This document shows, one piece after another, positions 1 to 9,132 of a stretch of 13,083 nt of DNA. Both the position numbers and the translations under genes were made by a program. The notes beneath the pieces are model-generated. The model worked only from the letters and a program-made list of their open reading frames with translations. It ran no database searches and had not been told where the DNA came from. Origin of the DNA: Bacteroidota bacterium. GTDB lineage: Bacteria > Bacteroidota > Bacteroidia > Bacteroidales > Rikenellaceae. The DNA is taken from NCBI GenBank assembly GCA_023443765.1, contig JAEZTA010000167.1, positions 1 to 13,083 of the forward strand. Reading direction: 5' to 3'. Numbering within the stretch: position 1 is the first letter of the stretch; each line of letters starts with the position of its first letter.

Positions 1-1392
1 GTCTTCGGCCTTGTTGTCGATGGCGTGCAGGGCGTAAAGCCCGTTGGGCTCCTTGGCGCGTTTGAGCATCGAACTCAGCCACACCAGTTCGTCGGCCGTA
101 CGTTCGTCCGCCACGGGAATCAGGATGTGGTCCTCCTGTTTCGGGGTCTTCTCTTCGTGGTCCTGCGTACTGCGGATGGCGATGTTGTGGGCGCCGCGCT
201 GCGTGGCGAAGGTCGACACGGTGCATGTGGCCAGGATCATCAGGATCGTGCCGTTGAGCACGCTCTCGTTCAGCAGGCGGATCGGCTCGCCGTCGGGCGT
301 ATGGCCCAGGATGATGTTGTAGCCGACCATCACGGCGGCGAGCGTCGCGGCCACGTGGGCCGAGCTCAGGCCGAAGATGACGGTTCGCTGGTCGCGCGAC
401 AGGCGGAAGGTCTTCTGCGTGAACCATGCGGCGATGAATTTCGCTGCGGTGATCAGCACGATCATGATCGCCGCCACTTCGAGGCTCTCCCAGTCGCGGA
501 AGAAGGCGCGGTAGTCGATCAGCATGCCCACGCCGATCAGGAAGAAGGGGATGAAAATGGCGTTGCCGACGAACTCGATGCGGTTCATCAGCGGTGAAGT
601 GCGGGGAATCAGGCGGTTGAGGGCCAGTCCCGAGAGGAATGCGCCGATGATCGGTTCCAACCCTGCGAGGTGGGCGAGATAAGCTCCCAGGAAGACCATC
701 ACCAGCACGAAAATGTACTGTGATACGTTGTCGCTGACCTGCTTGAAGAACCAGTGGGCCAGCAGCGGGAAGAGGAAGATGATGATGGCGATACAGAGCG
801 TCACGGAGCCTGCGAGCCGCCACCAGAACATGTCGTCGACGTTGCCCGTGGCCATGCCGACGATGACCGTGAGCAGCAGCAGAGCCAGTGTGTCGGTGAT
901 GACCGTGCCGCCGACGGCGATTGTGACGGCCTTGTCGCGGGCGATGCCCAGTTTGCTGACGATGGGGTAGGCGATGAGTGTCTGCGAGGCGAACAGTCCT
1001 GCGAGCAGGATCGACGAATAGATCGGGAAGCCGAGGATGTAGTAACCGGCCAGAATGCCGAAGGCGAGCGGGACGCAGAAGGTGTAGAGTCCGAAGATGA
1101 GGCTTCGCCAGCTGTTGTGGCGGAAATCCGACATGTCCATGTCCAGTCCCGAGAGGAACATGATGTAAAGCAGTCCGGCCGTACCCGAGAGGATGATGCT
1201 GCTGTCGCGCAGCACGAGGTTGAGGCCGTGGGGACCGATCACCGCTCCGGCGATGATGAGCCCCAGCAAATAGGGGATTTTGAGTTTGTTCAGCAGGAGC
1301 GGAGCCGCGAGGATGATGACTAGGATCAGCAGGAACTTCAGGATCGGGTCTTCGAGCGGCAGCGTCAGATTTATGTGTGAGAATAAAAGCAT
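1..1392 (-). CDS. CPA2-family cation/proton antiporter with start of a UspA-like domain (C-terminus cut by window edge)
   Basis: This inner-membrane protein should exchange Na+ or K+ for protons, serving pH or ion homeostasis. Read from the ATG at 1392-1390, 464 codons are open to the window edge. The first 400 or so residues are a chain of hydrophobic segments typical of the Na_H_Exchanger fold. Near residues 40-56 is the CPA2 signature YLLGLIIAGAVIGPHGL, followed near 75-86 by a GLLYIMFLSGLDMDM stretch. After the last membrane segment, the soluble tail (about 425 onward, EDHILIPVADERTADELVWL) resembles the start of a universal-stress-protein domain, a common C-terminal sensor in Bacteroidota antiporters. 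That domain is truncated here by the window, not by mutation. The gene has its own promoter and is divergent from the MFS gene. The family call is firm; the transported ion cannot be read from sequence. Confidence 0.9.
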   Translation of the reverse strand, partial: MLLFSHINLTLPLEDPILKFLLILVIILAAPLLLNKLKIPYLLGLIIAGAVIGPHGLNLVLRDSSIILSGTAGLLYIMFLSGLDMDMSDFRHNSWRSLIFGLYTFCVPLAFGILAGYYILGFPIYSSILLAGLFASQTLIAYPIVSKLGIARDKAVTIAVGGTVITDTLALLLLTVIVGMATGNVDDMFWWRLAGSVTLCIAIIIFLFPLLAHWFFKQVSDNVSQYIFVLVMVFLGAYLAHLAGLEPIIGAFLSGLALNRLIPRTSPLMNRIEFVGNAIFIPFFLIGVGMLIDYRAFFRDWESLEVAAIMIVLITAAKFIAAWFTQKTFRLSRDQRTVIFGLSSAHVAATLAAVMVGYNIILGHTPDGEPIRLLNESVLNGTILMILATCTVSTFATQRGAHNIAIRSTQDHEEKTPKQEDHILIPVADERTADELVWLSSMLKRAKEPNGLYALHAIDNKAED

Positions 1393-1409
1393 TTCCGTTT
1401 GTATTTAGA

Positions 1410-1441
1410 CAAATATAGGAAAATCTGCGTTTACATCCAAA
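1410..1441 (-). promoter_or_regulatory. Bacteroidota-type promoter of the antiporter gene
   Basis: On the minus strand, TTTG (1441-1438) and TATATTTG (1417-1410) match the -33 TTTG and -7 TAnnTTTG boxes of the major Bacteroidota sigma factor, 20 bp apart. Transcription would start near 1403, giving a leader of roughly 11 nt before the ATG at 1392. Confidence 0.75.
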
Positions 1442-1624
1442 CGGTGCGCCGGGTTTTATTGCGGCAGGAAGCTGGTCCTCCGGTGCGGCGGGCGGTTTTT
1501 ACGCCCGGGCCGCAGTTGCGTATCTCGCACGCTTTTTGTTCATTGGGTTGCGCTTGTTGTATTGCAGGTGTCGGGATTTGTGAAATAATAGCCGCCCGAA
1601 ACTCGGATTTTACGGAAAAAAATG
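1442..1624. other. Divergent intergenic region with a weak hairpin
   Basis: This stretch lies between the antiporter and MFS promoters. An open frame continues upstream of the MFS start through it, but it gives no recognisable protein and crosses both promoter regions, so I treat it as noncoding. The only local structure I see is a GC hairpin at 1485-1513: CGGGCG (1489-1494) pairs with CGCCCG (1502-1507) around a GTTTTTA loop, and GCGG/CCGC pairs outside a two-base bulge. Its role is unknown. Confidence 0.35.
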
Positions 1625-1632
1625 TAACTTTG
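1625..1632 (+). promoter_or_regulatory. Probable -7 promoter box of the MFS-led operon
   Basis: TAACTTTG matches the TAnnTTTG -7 consensus exactly. It lies 30 nt before the ATG at 1663, the same spacing as in the lacI gene of this window. I see no good TTTG -33 box about 20 bp upstream, so the promoter may be weak or activator-dependent. It supports the start at 1663, because an upstream start would precede the transcript. Confidence 0.5.
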
Positions 1633-1662
1633 AAAAATTTGGAACAGGTAATTTCGCCTCGG

Positions 1663-2814
1663 ATGAGCGTAGACAAAGTAGACAAAAGGTTGCTCGGGCC
1701 CGTGCTTGCGGGCTTTTTCATCATGGGCTTCTGCGACATGGTGGCCCCGATCACGGGCCGCATCGCCGCCGAATTCCCGCCCGAACAGCAGGCTGCCGTG
1801 AGCTTCCTGCCGACGATGGTTTTCCTCTGGTTCCTGGTGCTCTCGACCCCGGTCGCCGCGCTGATGAACCGCTGGGGGCGTAAGGCCACGGCGCTTTTGG
1901 GTTACGGCTTCACGATCGCGGGCCTCATGGTCCCCTATGCCGCCGGTGCGGACTGCGCCCTGGGGTGGTATTTCGCGGGCTTCGGGCTGCTGGGTATCGG
2001 CAACACGGCGATTCAGGTCGCCGTCAACCCGCTGCTGGCGACCATCGTTCCCGGCGAGCGGATGACCAGTTACCTTACCGTGGGGCAGATTTTCCGCAAT
2101 ACCTCGCTCCTGCTGCTGGCGCCCATCGTCACGGGGCTGGTGGCTATGACCGGGTCGTGGCGGCTCCTGCTGCCGATCTATGCGGGCCTTACGGTCATTG
2201 GGGGCGTCTGGCTGCAACTGACAACGGTCCCCGAACCTGCGCAGCAGGAACGCGCCGCCGGGCTGGTTGACTGCTTCCGCCTGCTGAAAAACCGCGCCGT
2301 GCTGCTCTCGACGCTGGGCGTGGCTGCGTTCATCGCCGCCGATGTGGGCATCGGCTTCCTCTCGGTGCGGCTGATCGACAACCCCTCGTCGATCCTCACG
2401 ACCACGGGATTCTATGCCTGCCGCATCGTCGGGACGCTTATCGGAGCATGGGTGCTGGTCAAGGTCTCCGACGTGAAATACCTGAGCTGGAACATGGCCG
2501 GAGCGCTGGCGCTGTGCGCCGCATTGCTGTTCGTGCGCAACGAGGCGGCTATCTATGCCGCCGTGGGGCTGCTGGGCTTCGCTATGGCGTGTGTCTTCGC
2601 GACGTTCTATGCCGTGGCCACCAAGGCCGTCCCGGAGAATGCCAACGGGGTGGCCGGACTGATGATCATGGCCATCTCGGCCGGAGCCGTTTCGGGCCCT
2701 GTCTGCGGTGCGATCATCCGTGCCTCGGGCAACCCGCACCTGGGGATGCTGTTCGTCGCCGTGTGCATCGGTTACATGCTCTGGGCCTCGTTTAAATTGA
2801 GACTAAAAAATTAA
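1663..2814 (+). CDS. MFS transporter, FucP/GlcP-like (FHS family)
   Basis: This 383-residue integral inner-membrane protein has many hydrophobic segments and a short cytoplasmic N-terminus. Just after the first helix it carries GFFIMGFCDMVAPI. Around residue 112 is GIGNTAIQVAVNPLLA, a motif characteristic of the fucose/glucose/galactose-proton symporter family. The conserved loop after helix 2 appears as NRWGRKATALLGYG (about residues 67-80). FHS transporters usually run 400-440 residues, so this one is slightly short. I chose the ATG at 1663 over a frame opening at 1399 because the extra residues are not membrane-like and lie upstream of the -7 box at 1625. The substrate is probably a sugar, but the neighbours do not identify it. 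It heads a tight gene row; the next gene begins 11 bp after its stop. Confidence 0.85.
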   Translation: MSVDKVDKRLLGPVLAGFFIMGFCDMVAPITGRIAAEFPPEQQAAVSFLPTMVFLWFLVLSTPVAALMNRWGRKATALLGYGFTIAGLMVPYAAGADCALGWYFAGFGLLGIGNTAIQVAVNPLLATIVPGERMTSYLTVGQIFRNTSLLLLAPIVTGLVAMTGSWRLLLPIYAGLTVIGGVWLQLTTVPEPAQQERAAGLVDCFRLLKNRAVLLSTLGVAAFIAADVGIGFLSVRLIDNPSSILTTTGFYACRIVGTLIGAWVLVKVSDVKYLSWNMAGALALCAALLFVRNEAAIYAAVGLLGFAMACVFATFYAVATKAVPENANGVAGLMIMAISAGAVSGPVCGAIIRASGNPHLGMLFVAVCIGYMLWASFKLRLKN

Positions 2815-2825
2815 AATTTGCTGTA

Positions 2826-3419
2826 ATGCGTAAAGTACTATTGACCCTATTGTTAGTCGCTGCGGCCGCGAGCGCCGCCGCACAGCGTCCCCGCACCCGC
2901 GTGGAGTGGGGCGTGGTCGGAGGTATCAACATCCCCGATTACTCGACCAACGAGGACGCTGCCGATGTGAAGAACAAACTGGGCTGGCAGGCCGGTATCG
3001 TCACTGCCATCAACCTCGGGGCTTTCGCCATCGAGCCGCAGATCCTCTACGTCCGCCAGGGCCTCCGCATCCGCCCCGCGGGTGAGAAGGAGATCAACCT
3101 CAAATCGAACTCGATCGACGTTCCGGTGCTGGCGTCATTCCGTTTGCTGCACCCCGTGCGTATCTACGCCGGTCCGGTCTTCACGGTGATGAACGACTGC
3201 AAGCAGAAGTCGGGCGGCGACCTGCTCGATTTCGGCCGCATACGCCCCTCGGTATCGTATACGGTGGGCGCCGGCGTGGTGTTGATGCGCCACCTGCTGA
3301 TCGACCTGCGCTACAACGGCCAGTTCCGCTCGAAACACGACGTGGTGCTGCCCGACGGGCGCGAGCTGGACAAACTTCGTACGTATAATGTTGCGCTTAG
3401 CTTCGGATATTTGTTTTAA
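2826..3419 (+). CDS. Outer-membrane beta-barrel protein (PorT-like / OMP_b-brl family)
   Basis: This 197-residue secreted protein has a clear Sec signal peptide: MRK, a hydrophobic core (LLTLLLVAAAASA), and a likely cut in the AAAQ-RPR region near residues 17-20. The mature part is built of alternating polar/hydrophobic strands rich in G, V and Y (for example VEWGVVGGINIPDY, AFAIEPQILYVRQG, RIYAGPVFTVMND, VSYTVGAGVVLMR, NVALSFGYLF). It ends in an aromatic residue (F197), as expected for a small eight-strand-like barrel inserted by BAM. Such proteins are widespread in Bacteroidota and mostly of unknown role, so the PorT label is a family name only and implies no secretion function. It starts 11 bp after the MFS stop and ends 3 bp before the PhoH start, so it is probably co-transcribed with both. 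Confidence 0.85.
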   Translation: MRKVLLTLLLVAAAASAAAQRPRTRVEWGVVGGINIPDYSTNEDAADVKNKLGWQAGIVTAINLGAFAIEPQILYVRQGLRIRPAGEKEINLKSNSIDVPVLASFRLLHPVRIYAGPVFTVMNDCKQKSGGDLLDFGRIRPSVSYTVGAGVVLMRHLLIDLRYNGQFRSKHDVVLPDGRELDKLRTYNVALSFGYLF

Positions 3420-3422
3420 CCT

Positions 3423-4425
<1,003 letters not shown>

Positions 4426-4436
<11 letters not shown>

Positions 4437-5883
4437 TTTGGTCGCGCTGAAACCGGCGCTTGTCTGGAAACATTTCGCGGAGATCGTCCGCATTCCGCGC
4501 CCCTCTTCCCACGAGGAGAAAATTCGCAAATATATTCTCGATTTCGCCCGCTCGCAAGGCCTCGAATGCAAGGAGGACGCGGCGCACAACGTCTATGTCT
4601 CGAAACCCGCTTCGAAGGGGATGGAGAACCGCAAGGGCGTGATCCTGCAGGCCCACCTCGACATGGTCCCGCAGAAGAACAACGACAAGACGTTCGACTT
4701 CACGAAGGACCCCATCGACGCTTATATCGACGGCGACTGGGTGACTGCCGACGGTACGACGCTGGGCGCCGACAACGGAATCGGAGCGGCTGCGATACTT
4801 GCGGTGCTGGAGGATAAGACGCTGAAACACGGTCCGGTGGAGGCCCTGTTTACAGCGACCGAAGAGACCGGTATGGACGGCGCCAACGGGCTGAAGAAAG
4901 GCCTGCTGCACGGCGATATTCTCCTGAACCTCGATTCCGAGGAGGAGGGCGAACTCTACGTGGGCTGCGCCGGAGGACTCGACGCCAACGTCACCTTTAA
5001 ATACAAGGCCGAGCCAACGCCTGCGCGCAACTACACCGCCGCGAAGATCAACGTCAAGGGCCTCAAGGGCGGGCATTCGGGTATTCAGATCGTCTGCCAG
5101 CGCGCCAATGCCAACAAGGTGTTGTTTCGCTTCCTGAACGCTGCGCCGTGCGACGTGCGGCTGGCATCGGTCGACGGCGGCGGCCTCCGCAATGCCATCC
5201 CGCGCGAGGCCGAGGCGGTCGTGCTGGTGAAAACCAAGGATTACGACGAATTCGCCAAAGCTCTGAAGACTTACGAAAAGACCATCAAGGCCGAATATGC
5301 CGGTATCGAGGATGCCGTGTCGATCAAAGTCAGGGAGTGCGATAAACCCGCTGAAATGCTTCCGAAGGAGGTGTCGGCGAACCTGATCAAGGCCGTTGCG
5401 GCCTGCCCCGACGGGGTGCAGAAGATGTCGATGGCCATGCACGGACTGGTGCAGACCTCGACGAACCTTGCACGCGTGGTGTCGGACGGCAAAACGGTGA
5501 AACTGCAATGCCTGCTGCGCAGCTCGGTCAATTCCGAGAAGGATGCGCTGGGCGAGGCTATCTCCGCCGTCTTTGCGCTGGCCGGGGCCAAAACCGTGCT
5601 TTCGGGTGCCTACAACGGCTGGAATCCCAACATGGAGTCGCCGATCCTGAAGGCCATGACCGCCTCCTACGAGGCGCTGTATGGGAAGAAACCCGCCGTG
5701 ACGGCCATCCATGCCGGACTGGAATGCGGCATCATCGGCAGCACCTATCCCAAGCTGGACATGATCTCGTTCGGCCCGACGATCTGCTACCCCCACTCGC
5801 CCGACGAGAAGGTGGAGATCGCTTCGGTCGGGAAGTTCTACGACTTCCTGGTCGACACGCTGCGCAACGTTCCCGAAAAGTAA
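4426..5883 (+). CDS. pepD: Aminoacyl-histidine dipeptidase (beta-alanyl-histidine / Xaa-His dipeptidase, M20 family)
   Basis: This 485-residue zinc peptidase of the M20C type hydrolyses dipeptides such as Xaa-His, normally in the cytoplasm; no signal peptide is visible. The metal-site residues are in place: H77 and D79 in QAHLDM, D116 in LGADNGIG, E146/E147 in TATEETGM, D170 in LNLDSEEEG, and H457 in CYPHSPDE. The conserved GGHSGI stretch (215-220) of the lid/dimerisation domain and AIHAGLECG (428-436) are also present. Length matches Bacteroidota PepD. I chose the ATG at 4426 over one at 4375 because the extra 17 residues (MLRLLVKKNQQIQKQNT) look like translated leader and the family starts with an MDRNLVALKP-like segment. 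It overlaps the PhoH end by 11 bp, suggesting translational coupling. The lipid-kinase gene follows 7 bp after its stop. Confidence 0.95.
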
Positions 5884-5890
5884 GAGCAGC

Positions 5891-6880
5891 GTGGCCGCCG
5901 ATTCTGAAAAGTGGTTCGTCATCGTCAATCCCGTGGCCGGAGGCGGCCGCGGGCTCGACCACTTTCCGCAGATTTCGAAACACCTGCGCGATGCCCATAT
6001 CCTCTGCGAACCGGTCTTCACGGAGCATAAGTTCCACGCCACGGAACTCACCGTTTCGGCCGTGCGCGAGGGCTACCGCCGTATCATCGTCGTGGGTGGC
6101 GACGGGACGCTGCACGAGGTCGTGAACGGCCTGTTCATCCAGCAGGAGGTGTGTCCCGACGAGGTGCTCGTGGCCGTGGTGGCTGTGGGCACGGGTAACG
6201 ACTGGGTCCGTACGTTCGGCATCTCGAACCGCTATCAGGACGCCGTGAAGGCCATCAGCGAGGGCTATTCCTTCCTGCAGGATGTCGGGGTGGTCTCCTA
6301 CGAGGAGGCGCACTACCGCCAGAGCCGTTACATGGCCAACGTCGCCGGAGCGGGATTCGACGCGCATGTCGTGCGCAAACTCTCGCACCTGAAAAAGAAG
6401 GGCCACCGGAGCCGCTGGCGCTATACGTGGTGCCTGGTGAAGAATTTCTTCCGCTACAAATCCACGGGCGTCAAAGTCTGGGTCGACGACCGGCTGGTCT
6501 ACAACAACCTGCTACTGTCGGCCGCAGTCGGTATCTGCAAGTTCAACGGCGGAGGTATCCAGCAGTTGCCTGCGGCTGTGGCTGACGACGGCATGCTGGA
6601 CCTGTCGCTGATTCGCCCGGTCCATTTCTGGCACCTGCTGTTTCGCTTCCACTACCTGTTCAATGGCGGCATTTACCGCATCCGCCACATCCTGCAGGAG
6701 CGCGGCAGCCGTATCCGCATCGAATCGTCGCCCGAAGTATCGGTCGAGATCGACGGCGAGCCGCTGGGCCATACGCCGCTCGAATTTTCGATCCTCCACC
6801 GGGCCATCCGCATCGTCGTGGCGCGCGATTTCTACGAACGCTGCGCCTGTGCCGGGGAGCCGGTCGCACAAGTGGGGTAG
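5891..6880 (+). CDS. Diacylglycerol kinase-family lipid kinase
   Basis: This 329-residue enzyme of the DAGK catalytic (YegS/DgkB-like) family transfers phosphate from ATP to a lipid hydroxyl, probably at the inner face of the cytoplasmic membrane. The N-terminal nucleotide-binding domain shows NPVAGGG (13-19), the hallmark GGDGTLHEVVNG (69-80) and GTGNDW (100-105). The C-terminal beta-sandwich shows NVAGAGFDAHV (150-160), GGGIQQLPAAVADDGMLDLSL (220-240) and the conserved DGE (288-290). The start is a GTG 7 bp after the pepD stop; no ATG is available nearby in frame. It is the last gene of the five-gene row, followed 17 bp later by a strong terminator. The natural substrate could be diacylglycerol, a sphingoid base or another lipid alcohol. 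Bacteroidota make sphingolipids, but nothing in the sequence decides this. Confidence 0.92.
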   Translation: MAADSEKWFVIVNPVAGGGRGLDHFPQISKHLRDAHILCEPVFTEHKFHATELTVSAVREGYRRIIVVGGDGTLHEVVNGLFIQQEVCPDEVLVAVVAVGTGNDWVRTFGISNRYQDAVKAISEGYSFLQDVGVVSYEEAHYRQSRYMANVAGAGFDAHVVRKLSHLKKKGHRSRWRYTWCLVKNFFRYKSTGVKVWVDDRLVYNNLLLSAAVGICKFNGGGIQQLPAAVADDGMLDLSLIRPVHFWHLLFRFHYLFNGGIYRIRHILQERGSRIRIESSPEVSVEIDGEPLGHTPLEFSILHRAIRIVVARDFYERCACAGEPVAQVG

Positions 6881-6897
6881 TTGCCCCTGCCGATCCG

Positions 6898-6939
6898 AAA
6901 AAAAGAAGCCGGACCCTGCGGGGTTCGGCTTCTTTTTTT
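6898..6939 (+). terminator. Intrinsic terminator after the five-gene operon
   Basis: A 19-bp stem (6898-6916 with 6921-6939) closes a TGCG loop. The GC core GAAGCCGGACCC pairs with GGGTTCGGCTTC, including one G-T wobble (G6912/T6925), and is flanked by seven A and seven T. The T-run gives a textbook rho-independent terminator for the plus strand. The A-run means it could also work on the minus strand, although no minus gene enters it. Confidence 0.95.
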
Positions 6940-6950
6940 GTAAATGTATT

Positions 6951-6970
6951 AAGTGTGTGCGCACACACTT
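6951..6970. promoter_or_regulatory. Perfect 20-bp palindrome, probable LacI-family operator
   Basis: AAGTGTGTGCGCACACACTT is its own reverse complement, centred on a GC step as in many LacI-family operators. It lies 60 bp before the LacI start, and its right end runs into the -33 box (TTG at 6969-6971) of that gene's promoter. A bound repressor would block RNA polymerase, which suggests autorepression. I found no second copy before the oxidoreductase or uxuA genes. That the LacI protein binds here is inference. Confidence 0.7.
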
Positions 6971-6999
6971 GCTATTTTCGAAAATTATGTATAGCTTTG
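6969..6999 (+). promoter_or_regulatory. Promoter of the lacI-uxu module
   Basis: TTG (6969-6971) and TAGCTTTG (6992-6999) match the Bacteroidota -33 and -7 (TAnnTTTG) boxes at 20-bp spacing. Transcription would start near 7006, leaving a leader of about 24 nt. It directly follows the upstream terminator and overlaps the palindromic operator. Confidence 0.75.
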
Positions 7000-7029
7000 C
7001 CCAGGCAAGGCGCATAACTTAGGCAAAGC

Positions 7030-8097
7030 ATGATCGATAACGAAAACAGTACGGTCCGCATCGTCGACATCGCCCGCATGGCGGGGGTGTCGGTGGCGAC
7101 GGTCGACCGCGTGATCCGCAACCGCGGCAAGGTCTCGGAGGAGAACCTCGCGCGCATCAACGAGGTGCTGCGGCAGGTCAACTACCGTCCCAACCTGATC
7201 GCCCGTTCGCTGGCTTCGGGGCGGAGGTATACGCTCTGCGTGGTGATGCCCCGATTCGTGCAGGGCGAATACTGGGCCGATTTCGAGGCCGGAATCGCCC
7301 GCGCCGAGGCTGAGGCGGGGCGTTATAACGTCGCCGTCCGCCGGTTCTGCTTCGACCAGTACGACCGTTCGTCGTTCGAAAGCCTGCTGGCGACGCTGCG
7401 CGGCGGGGAGTTCGACGGCGCCGTGATCGCGACGCTCTTTGCGGAGATGGTCGAGCCTTTCGCCCGCGAACTCGACGGGCGGGGCGTGCCCTATGTCTTC
7501 GTCGATTCGGATATTCCGGGTTGTAACCGGCTGGCCTATTTCGGCACGTCGTCGTTCGACGCCGGGGTGGTCGCCGCCCGGCTGCTTTTCGACCGCCTCG
7601 ATCCCGGGGCCGACATCGTTGTGGGCAACATCGTCCACCGGGGCGACGCCGGGTCGAACCAGTGCCGCAACCGCGAGGCGGGTTTCCGCAGTTACCTCGA
7701 AGGGCACGCTTTCCGCGGCCGGCTGCACTACGCCGCACTGCGGCTCGACGACGAGGCTTACAACGGCCGGGTGCTGGACGAGTTGTTCCGCCGGAATCCG
7801 TCGGTGGCCGGGGCTGTGACCTTCAATTCGACGTGTTACATCCTTGCGGGTTACCTCGCGGCGCGGAAGCGTACGGATGTGCGGCTGGTGGGCTACGACG
7901 TGATCCGCCGCAACGGGGAGATGCTCTCTGCGGGCGTGGTGACGGCACTCGTCGCGCAGCGTCCCGAGGCGCAGGGCTACCGCGGCGTGATGGCGCTCTG
8001 CGAATGGCTTGTCGAGGGCCGTGCCCCTGCGACGGTCAACAACATGCCTATTGACATCCTGCTGAAAGAGAATATTCGATACTATGAAGGCAATTGA
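7030..8097 (+). CDS. LacI-family transcriptional regulator
   Basis: This 355-residue sugar-responsive repressor (or activator) has an N-terminal LacI helix-turn-helix: VRIVDIARMAGVSVATVDRVI (9-29). The hinge helix follows as NYRPNLIARSLASG (51-64). The rest is a two-lobed periplasmic-binding-protein-like effector domain, starting LCVVMPRFVQGEYWADFEAGI (about 69-89) and containing FVDSDIPG (157-164), HRGDAGSNQCRNREAGFRSYL (203-223) and VRLVGYDVIRRN (284-295). This is the substrate-binding-domain subtype common in Bacteroidota uronate and sugar loci. It begins at an ATG 30 nt after its -7 box and sits just upstream of the mannonate oxidoreductase and uxuA genes in the same direction. The likely effector is therefore a hexuronate or ketogluconate intermediate (inferred from context). 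Autorepression through the 6951-6970 palindrome is likely. Confidence 0.93.
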   Translation: MIDNENSTVRIVDIARMAGVSVATVDRVIRNRGKVSEENLARINEVLRQVNYRPNLIARSLASGRRYTLCVVMPRFVQGEYWADFEAGIARAEAEAGRYNVAVRRFCFDQYDRSSFESLLATLRGGEFDGAVIATLFAEMVEPFARELDGRGVPYVFVDSDIPGCNRLAYFGTSSFDAGVVAARLLFDRLDPGADIVVGNIVHRGDAGSNQCRNREAGFRSYLEGHAFRGRLHYAALRLDDEAYNGRVLDELFRRNPSVAGAVTFNSTCYILAGYLAARKRTDVRLVGYDVIRRNGEMLSAGVVTALVAQRPEAQGYRGVMALCEWLVEGRAPATVNNMPIDILLKENIRYYEGN

Positions 8098-8138
8098 CTT
8101 GATTCGGTCGGTCGCCGGATTTGCCGCGCAGCGGCCTG

Positions 8139-8201
8139 AAGTCCCCTCCCCGGAGGGGACTTAGGGGAGGGTCGGACCTGCATACGGCGGCGCAAACGCC
8201 G
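8139..8201 (+). repeat. Palindromic intergenic element, copy 1 (between lacI and the mannonate oxidoreductase gene)
   Basis: This 63-nt double-hairpin unit begins with AAGTCCCCTCC (8139-8149), a CC loop and GGAGGGGACTT (8152-8162), an 11-bp perfect stem. AGGGGAGGGTCGGACCTG (8163-8180) follows, then a second small hairpin CGGCG-CAAA-CGCCG (8188-8201). It matches the element at 9133 at 35 of 42 positions in the first part. Another short hairpin, GCCGC-GCA-GCGGC, sits just before it at 8123-8135. There is no U-tract, so it is not an intrinsic terminator. It lies in the 170-bp gap after the lacI stop, in the probable transcript. Confidence 0.8.
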
Positions 8202-8267
8202 AAAACGGCAGGCAGTTGTTGATATTCGACGAAAATAACAGAAACCAAATTTTAACGTTGATAAATT

Positions 8268-9080
8268 ATGAAAAATCTGTTTGACATTCAGGGCCGCGTC
8301 GTCGTTGTGACGGGCGGAGCCGGCATCCTGGGTCGCTCGATCTGCGTTTACCTCGCGGAGCAGGGCGCGCGTGTCGTGGTCCTCGACCGTGACGAGAAGG
8401 CGGGCGAAGAGCTCGTCGGGGAGATTCGCTCGAAGGGCGGCGAGGCGCTGTTCCTTGCCACCGACGTACTCAACCGCGAGGTGCTTGTGGAGAACCGCGA
8501 GGCCATCCTCAAGGCCTATGGTGTGATCGACATCCTGCTCAACGCCGCTGGCGGCAACATGGGCGGCGCGACGATCGCTCCCGATAAGTCGTTCCTCGAC
8601 CTGGAGATCGACGCTTTTAAGAAGGTTGTGGACCTGAACCTGTTCGGCACGGTGCTGCCGACGACGGTCTTCGGCGAGGCCATGACGGCCCGCAAAAAGG
8701 GTGTCATCGTCAATTTCTGCTCCGAGTCGGCGCTGCGTCCGCTGACCCGTGTGGTGGGCTATGGGGCCGCCAAGGCCGCCATCGGCAACTACACGAAGTA
8801 CATGGCCGCCGAACTGGCCATGAAGTTCAGCCCCGAGATGCGCGTGAACGCCATCGTTCCGGGATTCCTGCTCACCAACCAGAACCGTGCGCTGCTCACC
8901 AATCCCGACGGTTCGTATACCGACCGTGCGCGGACGATCATCGCCCATACCCCCGCCGGACGTTTTGCCGAGCCGGAGGAGTTGCTGGGTACGATCCACT
9001 ACCTCATCAGCGACGCCTCGTCGTTCGTGACCGGTGCGCTGGCCGTAGTCGACGGCGGTTTCGACGCATTTTCGATTTAA
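8268..9080 (+). CDS. SDR-family D-mannonate oxidoreductase (fructuronate reductase)
   Basis: This 270-residue cytoplasmic enzyme of the classical short-chain dehydrogenase family most likely interconverts D-fructuronate and D-mannonate with NAD(H), the step before UxuA. The cofactor motif TGGAGILG is at 15-22, an acidic residue ending beta-2 (D40) favours NAD over NADP, NAAGG lies at 92-96, and N124, S152 or S154, and Y165-x3-K169 form the catalytic set. The protein ends with VTGALAVVDGGFDAFSI, a typical SDR C-terminus. It resembles the B. subtilis-type SDR mannonate oxidoreductase, not the larger unrelated E. coli UxuB. Specificity rests on similarity and on the uxuA gene 176 bp downstream; another sugar-acid SDR activity is possible. 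An A-rich leader (GATAAATT) precedes the ATG. I see no strong promoter of its own, so read-through from lacI is likely. Confidence 0.88.
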   Translation: MKNLFDIQGRVVVVTGGAGILGRSICVYLAEQGARVVVLDRDEKAGEELVGEIRSKGGEALFLATDVLNREVLVENREAILKAYGVIDILLNAAGGNMGGATIAPDKSFLDLEIDAFKKVVDLNLFGTVLPTTVFGEAMTARKKGVIVNFCSESALRPLTRVVGYGAAKAAIGNYTKYMAAELAMKFSPEMRVNAIVPGFLLTNQNRALLTNPDGSYTDRARTIIAHTPAGRFAEPEELLGTIHYLISDASSFVTGALAVVDGGFDAFSI

Positions 9081-9132
9081 TTAAAAGGAATTATTAGCCG
9101 GGATTCCCAGCCCGCTCTGTTCGCCGCAGGCA

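Noticed and set aside
25..1323. Plus-strand frames over the antiporter gene (25-597 and 754-1323)
   Set aside because: They are antisense to a continuous membrane-protein frame with antiporter motifs; their translations are low-complexity and charged.
1540..2739. 399-codon minus-strand frame opposite the MFS gene
   Set aside because: The translation is rich in Arg, Asp, Gly, His and Gln with no fold or motif; the plus-strand MFS reading is clearly correct.
8139..8201. Hairpin elements as CRISPR repeats or intrinsic terminators
   Set aside because: Copies are not regularly spaced with unique spacers and no cas genes are present. No T-run follows the hairpins, unlike the real terminators at 6898 and 10458.
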